From Hermatobates lingyangjiaoensis (taxonomy: Eukaryota > Arthropoda > Insecta > Hemiptera > Hermatobatidae): a stretch of 64,000 nt of DNA. The stretch covers positions 2,480,001-2,544,000 of the forward strand of contig JAPFBL010000002.1 in assembly GCA_026182355.1 (NCBI GenBank), written 5' to 3'. Of this stretch, positions 49,621 to 59,898 are shown in pieces (the first letter of the stretch is position 1; every line of letters begins with the position of its first letter). Both the position numbers and the translations under genes were made by a program. The notes beneath the pieces are model-generated. The model saw only the letters and a list, made by a program, of their open reading frames with translations. It was not told the DNA's origin and ran no database searches.

Positions 49621-50740
49621 ACTCTTCTGGTGTACTTAATTCGTTTGTAGAACATGAGATCTTAACCGCAAATCTAGGCCTTGGCTTTAAAAAAATACCA
49701 GCGCGCCTTTCAGCTTGGAATAGTCATTAAGTGCCTTCTTTAGCATTTTTTTATCAAGAAAAAGGAAGTTTCAGATTATTAAGGTTAATACGAAATGGAT
49801 AATCTTTTGCTTATTATAAAATTTACAAAATGCTAATAGAACGGAACATTAATAATTTGGCCTAAGAGTTTCCAGGTACACTGCTCCTCATAAAATATTC
49901 TACAAGGCCGTCAAAGTGATCAAAATGATCACCTCGATTGTTTGCTTCCTGATAGAAGTGGCAGAGCTTTCTGGAGAAATTGCAGGATATTCGTTTTCAA
50001 CGAGCAATCAGAATGCATCCAGGCCCCATCCAATGCACAGAATGTTCATGTTTAAAGTTCTTCATCCATTAATGTGAACTGTTTTTCGGATGTCTTAAAT
50101 TCCTTAAATGGTCATCTAACTCAGGTCACCTAATTGGTCAACTGATATAGAAGGAAAATAGTTATCAAGATTTGGTAACAAAATGTTTAAATGTTTCAAG
50201 TTCAATGAGACAATTTATTCATATTTTTTTTATGAACACTTGTAAACATTGACACTTGTAAACACTTGTGGTTGGCATTGAGAATACCTGGTTTACGTTT
50301 TCTGGTAAGTTCACTTTTCTTTGTTTTTTGTTGTTTTTTTTTACAGGGAAATAGTCAGCAAGTCACAGGAGTAAAAAACACACGGATTTAATGAAATAAA
50401 AATTTTATCAAATAACCTATAAAAAACGGCTCCCTTTTAAAGAATTTGTAATTCTAATCTTTCACAATGGTCAGTTACGGCAGCAGCTTTTGATATCTCG
50501 GTCCTCTGTGACTTCACCCTACATCGTAAGATTTACTTTTGTTAATCTTATCTTCTTCATATCTACAGCTTAATCCAACAGGAATTTACTTACATCTTTG
50601 AAAATTCTATATAAAAAGGCTCTTGCCAAACTAGCAAATATTAGTAACAATAGTCGAGAACCAGCAGTAACGTACTGACTGTCAGTGAGTTACTATCTAA
50701 AGTAACTGACTTACAGTAAGTCCGTGGTCCGCCTGCGGAG
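49621..50740. other. AT-rich DNA, no supported gene
   Basis: Possibly further decayed retroelement sequence continuing from 49620, but no motif can be read. A duplicated phrase (ACACTTGTAAACA) occurs near 50236-50268. Confidence 0.4.
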
Positions 50741-50754
50741 CGGCTCGTTTCTAT

Positions 50755-50792
50755 ACTCCTGATGATGAGGCGATCGAAATATAATAGTGAGT
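50755..50792 (+). ncRNA. Hammerhead-like motif, degraded (family D)
   Basis: ACTC, CTGATGA (50759-50765), a poor stem II, CGAAATAT, then GTGAGT. ACTC and GAGT are complementary, but the spacing between ATAT and GAGT does not fit a normal cleavage site, and stem II is weak. It is a relative of the motif at 61437, placed just before a long TA tract as that one is. Confidence 0.3.
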
Positions 50793-50824
50793 TTCTGTTT
50801 TTCTGTGTGTCCTTTATGATAATG

Positions 50825-50829
<5 letters not shown>

Positions 50830-50880
<51 letters not shown>

Positions 50881-50898
50881 AATATATATATATATATA
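50830..50898. repeat. (TA)n microsatellite, about 70 bases
   Basis: The longest TA tract in the window, interrupted by GGAA near 50879. It is bounded by a family D terminus on the left and an inverted repeat on the right. Frames reading through it give alternating Ile/Tyr. Confidence 0.95.
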
Positions 50899-50901
50899 GA
50901 C

Positions 50902-50983
50902 ATTCACAGAAGGGGTTCTTGAGGATTTTGGTCATAATGGTCATAATTTATTACCAAAATCCTCAAGAACCCTTTCTGTGAAT
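50902..50983. repeat. Inverted repeat, 31-bp arms
   Basis: Arms 50902-50932 and 50953-50983 are reverse complements with about one mismatch, separated by 20 bases. The repeat is flanked by TA tracts on both sides (50830-50898 and 51008-51022). It could be a minimal foldback unit with the same organisation as the larger PLE end pairs. Confidence 0.85.
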
Positions 50984-51171
50984 TTGAAATATCAGTCGAG
51001 AAGCTATATATATATATATATATGTTCTATTGAAACCTATGCCTATTTCCAATTTAACACCTTTTCAAATTAATTTTTCCAATTTTCTGACCTCTCACTT
51101 CCATAAGTTGGGGACAAGATACATCAGTTCTCCAAAATTTGTATTCCTGTACTCCAACATGTTTCGGTCAA

Positions 51172-51173
<2 letters not shown>

Positions 51174-51208
<35 letters not shown>

Positions 51209-51374
51209 GATCAAACCACAATAAGGAAATGGGAAAACAAGACTAAGATCTTTCAACCGTAACAAGCGGTCTTCGTCAGAGTCAAAAAACTGATTTATTG
51301 TATCTATATATTATATTGTATTCGATATATTATATATTATATCTATATATCTATCTATCTATATATATATATAT
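51174..51374 (-). mobile_element. Solo PLE family A terminus between TA tracts
   Basis: A minus-strand terminal module at 51206-51290 (GATCAAACCACAATAAG, then the motif at 51241-51283, then GTCAAAAAAC) lies between a TA tract (51174-51203) and a second TA/TATC tract (51305-51374). No coding sequence accompanies it. The terminal hairpin seen in other copies has been replaced by the TA tract. Confidence 0.8.
51241..51283 (-). ncRNA. Hammerhead-like motif, PLE family A
   Basis: Identical in layout, and nearly so in sequence, to the motif at 38136. On the minus strand GACT (51280-51283) opens, AGTC (51241-51244) closes, with CTGACGA, GACCG/CGGTT, GAA and AGATCT between. All helices are intact. 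Confidence 0.5.
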
Positions 51375-51644
51375 TCGTATATTTCGGGAGCAGACCTTCG
51401 TTTATGCATGTCCACAAAAATGGAGAAAGTGTATTAGAGAAATCAAGAGATTCAGTAGAAAAGTTATGAGATTAAAAGTAGGCATACAATTTAACAAGAC
51501 TATCTATATATCTATATATCTTTTCTTCACTTAAATAAACGTTTCCTTACTCTGTGTGTTACTCTTCTTGAATTTTGATCTCGTATATATATAGATACAT
51601 ACATTGGTACAAACTGGCAATAGGTCTTCATCTAAACATGTATT

Positions 51645-52019
51645 GTTAAATAGCAGAGCAGATTCTGCATTTACGATTTTATAGAGTACTAGTTCTTTTT
51701 TTCTAATCACTTTTCTATGCTACAAAGGCAATGAAAATAACAAATTTCCCCGGGGACATACTGGAAGAAATAACAAAGTCCATTAACTGATAACATATAT
51801 TAAGGACTACCTATAACTAAATTATTAGTGTTTTCTTCTATAATTTAGTTATAGTTAGTCCTTAATATATGTTATCAATTATTGGACTGTGTCACTGCCT
51901 CTAGTATGTCCCCGGGGAAATTTGTTATTTTCATTGCCTTTGCAGCATAGAAAAGTGATTAGAAAAAAAAGAACAATTGCTGAAGAAAATTGCAAATGCA
52001 GAATCTGCTCTGCTATGTA
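51645..52019. mobile_element. Foldback element, arms about 180 bases
   Basis: The left arm (51645-51828) and right arm (51837-52019) are reverse complements over about 180 bases with scattered mismatches, leaving a loop of under ten bases. Shared blocks include TAGCAGAGCAGATTCTGCAT, TCTAATCACTTTTCTATGCT, AATTTCCCCGGGGACATACT and AACATATATTAAGGACTA. The arms encode nothing. The mismatches show that the palindrome is old enough to have drifted. It sits in the same repeat nest as several PLE ends and may itself be a tail-to-tail pair of an unknown family. Confidence 0.85.
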
Positions 52020-52100
52020 ACAAATATATATAATGCTCTGCTATAGCTATATATATAGTTCAAAAAGGAAAGAGAAACACAGTTAAAAACCCACACTAAA

Positions 52101-52140
52101 GACTCACTGGATATTTCGACATTCGTCGTCGTCGGGTAGA
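52101..52140 (-). ncRNA. Hammerhead-like motif, degraded (family D)
   Basis: Minus strand: CCGACGA in place of CTGANGA, C, stem II GAC/GTC, GAA, ATAT, C, then CAGTGAG. The U4 position of the core is C, which should abolish cleavage. It lies next to the TA tract at 52171-52198, on the 5' side of the motif. Confidence 0.3.
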
Positions 52141-52168
52141 AGTAGCCCCTTTGAGTAGCTGAAGGAAA

Positions 52169-52170
<2 letters not shown>

Positions 52171-52198
<28 letters not shown>
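52171..52198. repeat. (TA)n microsatellite
   Basis: A pure TA tract of about 28 bases, next to a family D terminus. Confidence 0.95.
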
Positions 52199-52201
<3 letters not shown>

Positions 52202-53006
52202 CAATTATAAACTTAACAAAGGATACATATGCATATAATTTGAAAGCAGGCCCCAGAAAAGGTCTTGCACCCGAACATTTTTTTCTCAAGGGCCCTACTC
52301 AGACCATCGGACTACTCACTGAATATGACATTAACAAATGGCTTCTTAAGAAAACAACTGTCCCCATTGTCTTCACTACTTATATAAACGAAAAATTCTC
52401 TCAAGAAATGATTCATGTTCTGAGAATGAATGGTGATAATTTGAAACTTGTCGACTGCAGAAAATATACTGTGTAAACGAAGTAGCAATAGTATTATTCG
52501 GAATATATTAGAAACTTGATAAAAAAGGCTTCTCAGAGACGCTTGATTATATTTTTAATATTATATTGATTTATGAAGCACTGATACAAAAATTTACAAA
52601 TACATATAAAGATTCCACAATAAAAATCAAAAAAGAAATAAAAATCAACCAAGGTTTTCATCTTGTCGAGGGAATATAAGACTTGTTTTAGTAGAAAGAT
52701 CTTAGTCAGTGCTAATGCAGAAACTCATTCTAATTTGATCAACTACTGATTGTGTAGAACTGACATTTTAGAACAATACTTATACACTATGACAACTTTT
52801 CTACCGTTAATCATAGAAAATTGTAGTACAAGAAACAACTAACTAATATTGAAATACCACCATCAACATATTTTTTTTTTGTTCATTACTGAAATAGTGA
52901 ATAGGTTTATTCGAACATAATTGTAAATTTCGATCAAGATGTACTATATATTCATAGATATATATTATTTACTAAATTGAAGAAATGGTCCACACAGACT
53001 ATAAAA
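52199..53006. other. AT-rich DNA with a possible PLE end relic
   Basis: No gene supported. The frame 52240-52476 is open for 78 codons (it includes GLAPEHFFLKGPTQTIG) but I do not recognise it. Near 52687-52708 TAGAAAGATCTTAGTCAG resembles the 3' half of the PLE motif, with later text weakly like the GTTTGATCA end. It is too decayed to call as a copy. Confidence 0.35.
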
Positions 53007-53217
53007 TTTTAAAATACACAAAACACGACAGAGAAAAAAGTTAAAGTACACACTTACTAAATTCAATATTTCGAACTGTTTTTCGTCTTCAGGAGAAGAC
53101 TAGAAGAGAGGACGAAATGAGAGAGATCTCCCCATGTCTGAAGGACGAACACGAGTCAGTGTGCGAGTGTGTATTTTATCTTTTTTCTGTGTCGTGTTTT
53201 GTGTTGTAATTTAAAGT
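53007..53217. mobile_element. Inverted pair of PLE family B termini
   Basis: The left arm is a minus-strand family B end (53007-53140) with TACACAAAACACGACAGAG, the hammerhead-like motif (53060-53095) and the GAGAGATCTCCCCATG block shared with 12966-13001. The right arm (53166-53217) is the same outer terminus in plus orientation (CTGTGTCGTGTTTTGTGT). The coding part is absent. It parallels the family A end pairs at 12671 and 27450. Confidence 0.75.
53060..53095 (-). ncRNA. Hammerhead-like motif, PLE family B
   Basis: Minus strand: CTC, CTGAAGA, C, stem II GAA(A)AAC/GTTC-like, GAA, ATAT, T, then a sequence ending GTAAGTGTG. Stem I is poor. Compared with the copy at 12917, the variable core base N7 differs (A instead of T), which a hammerhead tolerates. 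Confidence 0.3.
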
Positions 53218-53645
53218 TATGTGTTTATTTATTTATAGTAAAACAACTCTCATGATTCTAAAATGAATTGAACTATAAGTTAGTATCAAATAAAAGTTAA
53301 AAATCATTCATGAGTAGGTCTTAATTATTATTAACATATTGAATTAAGAAACATTATAATCGGCTTACTAAAAATTAAGTGCATACCCCTTCTCTTTTAC
53401 AAACCATAAATTTGTACTATTTGCAAAACAAACTTTTGGTTTAACTGTCATAGGTATCTCTTATAATAACTGTTATAGGTATCTTATCTCTTATAATCAA
53501 ACACCTGAGTATACTGTAAATATGAGAAATCAATGACAAGTTGTAAAATGACTTGTCCGAAGCAGTTCAATACTTGATTCGATTAAAAAAAAAAAAACAA
53601 ACAAAAATAACCACAAAACTATAAATTGGAATGACTATAATCTTC
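53218..53645. other. AT-rich DNA, no supported gene
   Basis: Nothing recognised apart from an imperfect local duplication (CATAGGTATCTCTTATAA-like, 53450-53500) and an A-run at 53586-53597. Confidence 0.5.
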
Positions 53646-54132
53646 GGGTGCTTAAGTTTTGTGCTTTCAGTTCGCTATCAGTGAAAGTTGAAGCCCAAAT
53701 AAGGCTCAAGCAGGGATTCAGTAAAACTTTCTCTTTGAGAGTCTTAAACAGTAGGACCACAAATGGAAGTATAGCCCGAATGGGGCCCAAACAAAAAAGA
53801 TCTTTCCCACTCTGCAACTACGTCTCAGGTTTGATGTGAAGATGTCGCACAGGATGACAAAGATGCTCAACGCACATGGGAAGTGCAATGAGTATCTGAG
53901 CCGTTTTAAAAATGTAGAAAGCACTGCTTGCCTTCGTGGGTCGGTTTGTCAGACATCGGACCACTTGTTGTTTGAGTGTGAACTTTTGGAAGGAATAAGA
54001 GTAGACCTTGTCAGAGAGGTGCTGACCTCAGGTGGTACATGGCCTGAGGAACACAGTGAAATTGTAAAAATATACTATAAAACCTTCAAGACATTAGTGA
54101 ATAATATAGATTTAGACATATACAACTTATAA
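53646..54132 (+). pseudogene. LINE ORF2 C-terminal fragment
   Basis: The frame 53755-54132 is open to a stop at 54130-54132. It reads WKYSPNGAQTKKIFPTL at the start, then MTKMLNAHGKCNEYLSRF, then a Cys/His set with Cys at the head, DHLLFEC and a short basic tail. This order (W...G..TK..FPTL, HG.F..YL.RF, C...C...H....C) is the usual end of Jockey/I/R1-type non-LTR retrotransposon ORF2 downstream of the reverse transcriptase. The upstream part (53646-53752) continues in another frame after a TAG, so at least one frameshift or stop has occurred. The first half of ORF2 is missing. Confidence 0.8.
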
Positions 54133-54591
54133 AATTCTTACTTGATTATAAGCTGGACTACTATTAGAAGTATAAATCAAATAACTATTATAACTAGTTT
54201 AGTTTGTGCCTCGTTATAAAAAAAAGTTTATTAATCTTAATTTAAGTTTCTACAACTATTACTTGATGGTATAGTTAAAGTTAAAGTAAGATATATTCTG
54301 AATTAATTAATAAGATATATTGTATATAATTAGATATAAGATATATTTAGGTTGTGATAAATGTGTAATCCATAATGGAGCACATTGTAAATATACAGTC
54401 CCGATGCAGGGTTACTGTGTTGAAAAAAAAAACAAAAACAAAAAACTTTCTCTTTACTTCGGATTTCTCAAATTGCCTGCTATTCTATCAACAATTATCA
54501 TTCATCCATTTGAGTAATAACTCAAACATACGCTGATGTATAACATGTAATGTGTTATTACATGTTACATATACTAATGTACCCTCAGTTA
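54133..54591. other. AT-rich DNA, possible LINE 3' tail
   Basis: Follows the LINE fragment directly, so its first part is probably the LINE 3' untranslated region. A palindromic segment (AACATGTAAT facing ATTACATGTT) lies at 54542-54567. No gene. Confidence 0.45.
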
Positions 54592-54909
54592 TAGGTTAGG
54601 CTAGGTTGCGGTGGTAGTCCTAAAAGGGAACCACTCGTAGGCCAAGCATTGTTATACCACACAATGAAGATTGATTTTACAGTGGGTGTCCTTACTTTTG
54701 CCTAACTCAAGTGTATTTAGAGTAGGGATTTTTAACGAGTACCTGACATCGTACAGGCTCGGGAACAACGGTTTAACGTCCTTATCCAAGGGACGACGTG
54801 CACAGATTTATTCACCTCCCGCATGAATAAATCGAGGGCCAGGTGGGGATCGAACCCCGGTCCTATCAGTTCAGAGGCGAGTATGTTAACCACTGAGCTA
54901 ACCTGGCCC
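54592..54909 (-). mobile_element. tRNA-derived SINE, best copy
   Basis: Minus-strand element, the most complete and best-preserved of seven. The head starts at 54909 with GGCCAGG. The A box (TAGCTCAGTGGTTAAC) lies at 54885-54900 and the B box (GGTTCGATCCCC) at 54844-54855, with the spacing of a tRNA gene. The body and the tail ending in CCTAGCCTAACCT at 54594-54606 follow. RNA polymerase III should recognise such boxes, so this copy could still be transcribed. Mobility needs a partner LINE with a matching tail. Confidence 0.92.
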
Positions 54910-56390
54910 CTATCCTCAGTTATAAAGAAAAATTGAAATAACAACACCAATATTAGAGTGAATTATAACTCTATTTAAATGATATATATGAAAACAAATA
55001 TTCAAGGCAAGATTTTTCTTCAAAAAAAACTTGATACTCCATAATACATTACATGGAATATTTGTTAAATACCTACGGTATCAATAAATTGAACTCTACT
55101 CGGCACAATCAATTTTATTAACAAATTTCCTGAAAGACTTTGAAGGAGTATATGTGAATTTTTTTTAAAGAAAATTGAATGTTATTCCTATAGTAGATAC
55201 GCTAATGACATGACTGATAGACGAATAATTTCATTATTATTGAAATCTCTGTAATTAATGACTAGAACTAAATGCCTCCAAAAATGTAAAAAATAACGAC
55301 TATAAATATCAAACTTAATATACAAAAACTACCAAGCAATGAAAGTTAAAAAAACCAAATACTTGTAAAAAAAGCTGATAGAATAAATAGATTCATTATC
55401 AGAAACAGAAGGAACTAGCCATACAATTACTAATTGCTAATTGCCTACAGTCCAAAATTATTTGCTAAAACAAATAATTGAAAATAACTACTAATAATTA
55501 ACATAGTACAATATAAAAACAATGATTCTTCAATAGCGGGTAATATTGATGAGAATGTAAGGTTTAAGCTTTAAAAAATTGCCGTGTTACCTGCTTTCAC
55601 CGACAATGTGGATGGCTGAAGTTATGCTAGTTTGTTGAGGAATTAAAAGTTTTTTCACTATGCCTTATAATATGGATTTCCCCAAAGTATGAGTAATTGC
55701 TCTCGAAAAATGTCTAAGAAGATTGAGTTCTCTTATTCTCTCCGCTTCATGTTTGTCATTTCACCGAAATGATATTAACAAGTTTAAGAGACCGAGAAGG
55801 TGCAAGCTGCACCAGAGCTATCCACGCTCCACTGCCTCCGCCCAATTACCACTGGATAACCTGGCCTCAATTAGGAACCGCGCTCCAACATGGATTCACA
55901 CCTACAATTGCAGTCGCCTTAATTGAACACAAACAGCGCTTTTACTTCTCTGCTCATTTGATCTGCGGAGAGTTTTAATTGTTCTCACACTGTAATAACC
56001 GCTAATTTAAGACTTGTTTACAAAAATCAATACTTTGTGGTGGTCAAAAGTACAGTACTATTTCTTCTTTCATTTCGGTATCAACGGTTTTGTTTCTGTT
56101 TAAATTCAAGTTGGGTTGTTAAATGTAGGCAAGGCATCTACAATCGAAAAATGGTAACAATATACTCTTAATGCAGTGGTCATCCAGTTTGTAATAATAT
56201 ATTATTAATATACATGATGAGAATATACATTAAATTCGTATCTAGTTCTATTCTCTGCGGCCTAGCAGCAGCTAAATTGTTATTAGTCGAAGCTTGTCAA
56301 GATCAAGATTCAAATCTTGTTTATGGTACTGGATTTTTTATGTACGAGATTTTAAATGTTCGAGACACCACTTGCTCAAGATGTAGGTTA
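54910..56390. other. AT-rich DNA with a GC-richer patch
   Basis: The patch 55780-55970 is richer in GC and open in two overlapping plus frames (55723-55978). Neither peptide is recognisable, although the minus reading is equally open. Otherwise nothing is visible. Confidence 0.4.
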
Positions 56391-56690
56391 ATTTAGGTTG
56401 GGGGTTCCAGTGGCAGTCACACAAGAGGACACATATAGTCCGAACATTGACCCTTTTTGATGAACAACTAAATTATGCCCAATTTAACTATTGTATTATA
56501 CCCAATAATACAATTATACCCAAGGTAACGACATAGTACAGGCTCTGTACTGACTGTCTCCAAGGGACAACGTCCTCAGATTTATTACCTCCCGAGTGAA
56601 TAAATCGAGTTCAAGAGTGGGTATTGATCCCCGGGTCTACCAGTCTATAGGCGAGTACATTGCCACTGGGTGCTACCCTACCCTCCGCTG
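56391..56690 (-). mobile_element. tRNA-derived SINE with small internal insertion
   Basis: Minus-strand copy. The tail (TAGGTTGGGGGTTCCAGTGG) lies at 56394-56413. ACACATATAGTCCGAAC follows, then a stretch with repeated ATTATACCCAA phrases (56472-56525) that other copies lack. The shared body and head (B-box-like region 56620-56632) come next. The A box is badly damaged. The repeated phrase looks like a local expansion inside the element. Confidence 0.8.
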
Positions 56691-59384
56691 AAGACATAAA
56701 GCTGTTCCAGCATGTAAACAATCAGGTGATCATTCAAAGACCCTACTTTAAGTACTTTGACGAAAGTAAAAGCATGATTCTCGATGTAGAATCAATCCAG
56801 TAATGTGGAACACCCATAACAAAGGTGCGTATAAATAAAAAAATAAAGCACAATTCTGTCTGAACAACAGCACTTAAGTCAATAGACAATGACTGTAGAT
56901 ATTGAAAGAAATAAAGAAACAAAAACAAAGTGAATGACTTAGAGGATATATCCTTTTAATATTAATGTACAAACTATAAATGAACTAGAGAAAGATTTAA
57001 AAGCCTTGAATATTTATTGAACTATATTAACCCAAAAGCAATTCTAAATGAATCCTGCATAGAACAATTCCATTTTCTATTCATATTGATTAAAATTATC
57101 AGGATTTATTGAATTCCTATTTGTAATTCCATGCATAATAGTTTAATTTCTAAAATTTTCATTATGTAATTCTATGTTACCATGATAAATAATATTGTAA
57201 AAAACAAAAGAAAATCTCCCCAAACATATATTTAACATTTACAAATTCAGCTACGCTCTACAATAATCATGAAGCGATCCTATTTGAAGCAATTTTTGTT
57301 TTTTGTGCAGAAGTTTTTCCTTTAGTTTTTCTGAGATGGGACATATCGCCTAGTGACTGATGGAAAAACTAAAGAGACAATGTGTTCTAGTTTTGTTAAT
57401 AAACTGTTTTGATTAAATAACTAAACTAATATATTACAACCATTAAATTGTTAATTATATTTTTATGATGTGGTTGAATGTGGAAATTTTAGCTTTCCTA
57501 AAATCCTTATCATTCTTACCATACGAATTACTAACTTTGCGATTTGGTTAAAATTGTATTTTACCACTTTAATCTTCAGTTAGTAAAGCACTAGATTGTT
57601 TTATGCTTTCACATGTAAATGATAATAATAAAATAACATGGAATCAAGTTAAAATAAGTTTATATTTTATAACTAGTTTAAGAAAAAGGATGATATGTAA
57701 ATTAGTGTGTAAGCTAATTGACATAAGGGTTCGATGGACAAAGAGCGGAAAATGGAGGCAATTGGAGGAGGCTGAGGGAGTGGTTTTGACACGTGTTGGG
57801 GTGTCCAACACGTGGTTGGTTGTCTGTCTGTCGGTACGGAGTGAGTTCCGGTCAGAGCGCTTCCGGCCGACCTTCCCTCTCACTCCCTCTCCTTGTCCGG
57901 ACAATAGCATCTCATTCAGACCCTCTCCAACTGTCCCAGGCTAACCCTCCTCACACGTCAAAGTCACTTAAACAATTAACTATCCTCCCTCTCTACTTAT
58001 TTACAACCAACTTTCTACCAATCCCTCTCACTTGCTCTCTTTTGTTAGTTACATTTTACAATTTTATAAGTAAATTTCAGACATCCCCAACATCATAAGT
58101 CTTAAGACTGGGTTTATTCCTAGTTTTATATTTATGCCGATATTATACTAGTGATATTTTCTTGTGGGCCTGACCAAATCGGTTATAAAGAGCTCATTAC
58201 TGGCCAGTTAACTTTACTGGGCCAGTTAATGTACTGCAGTTGGGGAAGTAGATAGAATCGCTTTTAACTCATTAGTTGCGCAATCCGTAATTGCACGGTA
58301 TTTACTCATACTGGCGTAAATAAATAAAACAAAGTCTCCACACAAAAAAGGAGCATTTTTTTCTACGGGTTTTCAACACTTCGTGTTCATTATCAGTTAA
58401 ACTTCTACAAGAAAATTACAAATTGCAACTTACAAAAAAAAACAGGAATTATATACAATAAATTGAAAAACTGATAAAAGAATGACATACCCAATGGAAG
58501 GAGCGGAGGACCAAACAGTCTCAAATTCACTGAAGTAATCAGGTCATGTGTTATAGAGGAATCGTTTTTTATTCAGATCTATGACTTTGTAAAGGATAAC
58601 TTTGCCTACAAGAAGTAGTACTGACGATTTGTACCCAAACAATGAGCCACGTTTTGCCCCAACTCTACAGAAAAGTAGAACACTTGTTAAACTGCAGACA
58701 TATGTATTTGCTTCTTTACTAAATAAATCTGTTATAAATTGTGCCGCTAAGAATGGAAAGACTAAGATGCCAGTGTCCCAGAGTAGTAAAAAAAAAAAGT
58801 AATGTCAATTCCTTTCTGAAATACACTAATCTATATAAATAAGAAAAAGGTTTGGTCTGTATATTGCTTATTTATTTGTTTGTTTGTCCGCAAAATTTTG
58901 TCGGAAGTAAACTCAGTCACAATAAGACATAGCTAGCTGAAACATTGACAGTAGATTTGACATACTTTGACAGCATATCTAACTTAAAATCTAAGATTTG
59001 TATGGATTGTAAGTACAACGTAAAAGCGATGTTATAATATAATGCACCAGACCACTAATGTGGTGTATACAGAGGACTTACTTAACACTGTGCTGATAAA
59101 TATATTTTGTTTTAAGAATAGTTCCAAATGTAAACTCAAATTTGAAGTAATTACCAACACCTAAAATAAATGCCTCTAGAATAAAGTTCTTCAAATTAAC
59201 AATAACGGAACATTTCAGAAAATGCTGAAACTGAATATTTTACAGTGTGCGTAACGAATATTTATAATGAATTATAAATAAATTTAATTTAGTTAAGAAA
59301 ATGAAATAAAATTGGGGAACACCCAGAAGGTTTGACCAGATAATGATAGGTGTCACTTAACAAGTGGATCATTCTTTCCAGTCC
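56691..59384. other. AT-rich DNA with a GC islet and repeat fragments
   Basis: A GC-rich islet at 57715-57960 contains a hairpin (CACGTGTTGG at 57791-57800 with CCAACACGTG ten bases later) and frames open on both strands, none recognisable. A segment at 58363-58402, read on the minus strand, gives CTGATAATGAACACGAAGTG then TTGAAAAC. It resembles the PLE-type terminal motifs but lacks a proper core. The dispersed repeat at 58832-59020 is listed separately. Confidence 0.4.
58832..59020 (+). repeat. Dispersed repeat, second copy
   Basis: Matches 39814-40050 over the blocks TATATAAATAAGAAAAAGG, GTTTGTCCGCAAAATTTTGT, AAGTAAACTCA, ATAAGACATAGC and ATCTAACTTAAAATCTA. One copy carries a small insertion (CATACTTTGACAG). 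Element class unknown. Confidence 0.6.
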
Positions 59385-59560
59385 CTTAGCGGGAGTCTCC
59401 AACCGTCTCTGAACCAGTGCGCTTGGTTTCCCTCTCTTATCTCTCCTGAAGACGGTTCAACCCGAAAATTAGAGACTGTAAGTGTGTTCTTTTGATTTCT
59501 CTGTTTCTTTTTCTATATTGAACTATATTTGTCCGTTTTGGATCGTATTTCCAACGAAAA
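59385..59560 (+). mobile_element. Family C terminal module
   Basis: Shares GTCTCCAACCGTCTCTGAAC, GTGCGCTTGGTTTCCCTCTC and the motif with 61628-61725, then continues AAGTGTGTTCTTTTG and GTCCGTTTTGGATCGTATTTCC up to a TA tract. No coding sequence is attached. The layout (motif, GTAAGTGTG, T-rich stretch, TA tract) is the same as for families B and D, so a Penelope-like origin is likely though not shown. Confidence 0.7.
59442..59475 (+). ncRNA. Hammerhead-like motif, family C
   Basis: TCTC (59442-59445), CTGAAGA, C, stem II GGT/ACC, C, GAA, palindromic AATT as stem III, A at the cleavage position, GAGA (59472-59475) pairing with TCTC. Stem I is four perfect pairs. Unpaired C residues flank stem II. 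It is unrelated in sequence to family A yet folds the same way. Confidence 0.45.
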
Positions 59561-59657
59561 AGTGTATATATATATATATATTTTATTTTTGTATTTTATT
59601 TTTATTTTCAAATATTTGATAATAATCAAAATAATATAATATTAATAATAATAATCC

Positions 59658-59701
<44 letters not shown>
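59558..59701. repeat. (TA)n tracts and AT-only DNA
   Basis: TA tracts at about 59560-59582 and 59658-59701 with AT-only DNA between. They separate the family C end from the inverted repeat at 59701. Confidence 0.9.
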
Positions 59702-59703
<2 letters not shown>

Positions 59704-59822
59704 ACTAAAAAATGATTGATCGGGATGCGGTCAGTTTCTTCCACTTTTTAATTCAAACTCTCATTGCTAGAAACTGTAGAAACTGACCGCATCCCGATCA
59801 ATCATTTTTTAGTTGTATATCT
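59699..59822. repeat. Inverted repeat, about 40-bp arms
   Basis: The left arm (59699-59739) and right arm (59780-59820) are reverse complements containing ACAACTAAAAAATGATTGAT and CGGGATGCGGTCAG. The continuation TATATCTGTCACATGGTCGA after the right arm matches 38985-39003, so a dispersed element has generated a fold-back end here. TA tracts lie on both sides. Confidence 0.85.
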
Positions 59823-59898
59823 GTCACATGGTCGAGAAGTTATTAGTGTTTATATATATATATATATACATTTATATGAATAATTGATGGGAAAACAA

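Noticed and set aside
50641..50944. Overlapping minus-strand open frames of 77-88 codons
   Set aside because: They read through the (TA)n tract as alternating Ile/Tyr, and the rest is repeat sequence; no protein family.
54844..54909. Possible true tRNA gene
   Set aside because: A and B boxes are good, but there is no acceptor stem closing the head, and the sequence continues into the SINE body shared with six other copies.
58363..58402. CTGATAATGAACAC...GTGTTGAAAAC considered as a hammerhead (minus strand)
   Set aside because: An ACAC/GTGT stem exists, but the core reads CTGATAA and no stem I or stem III fits; kept only as a weak resemblance.
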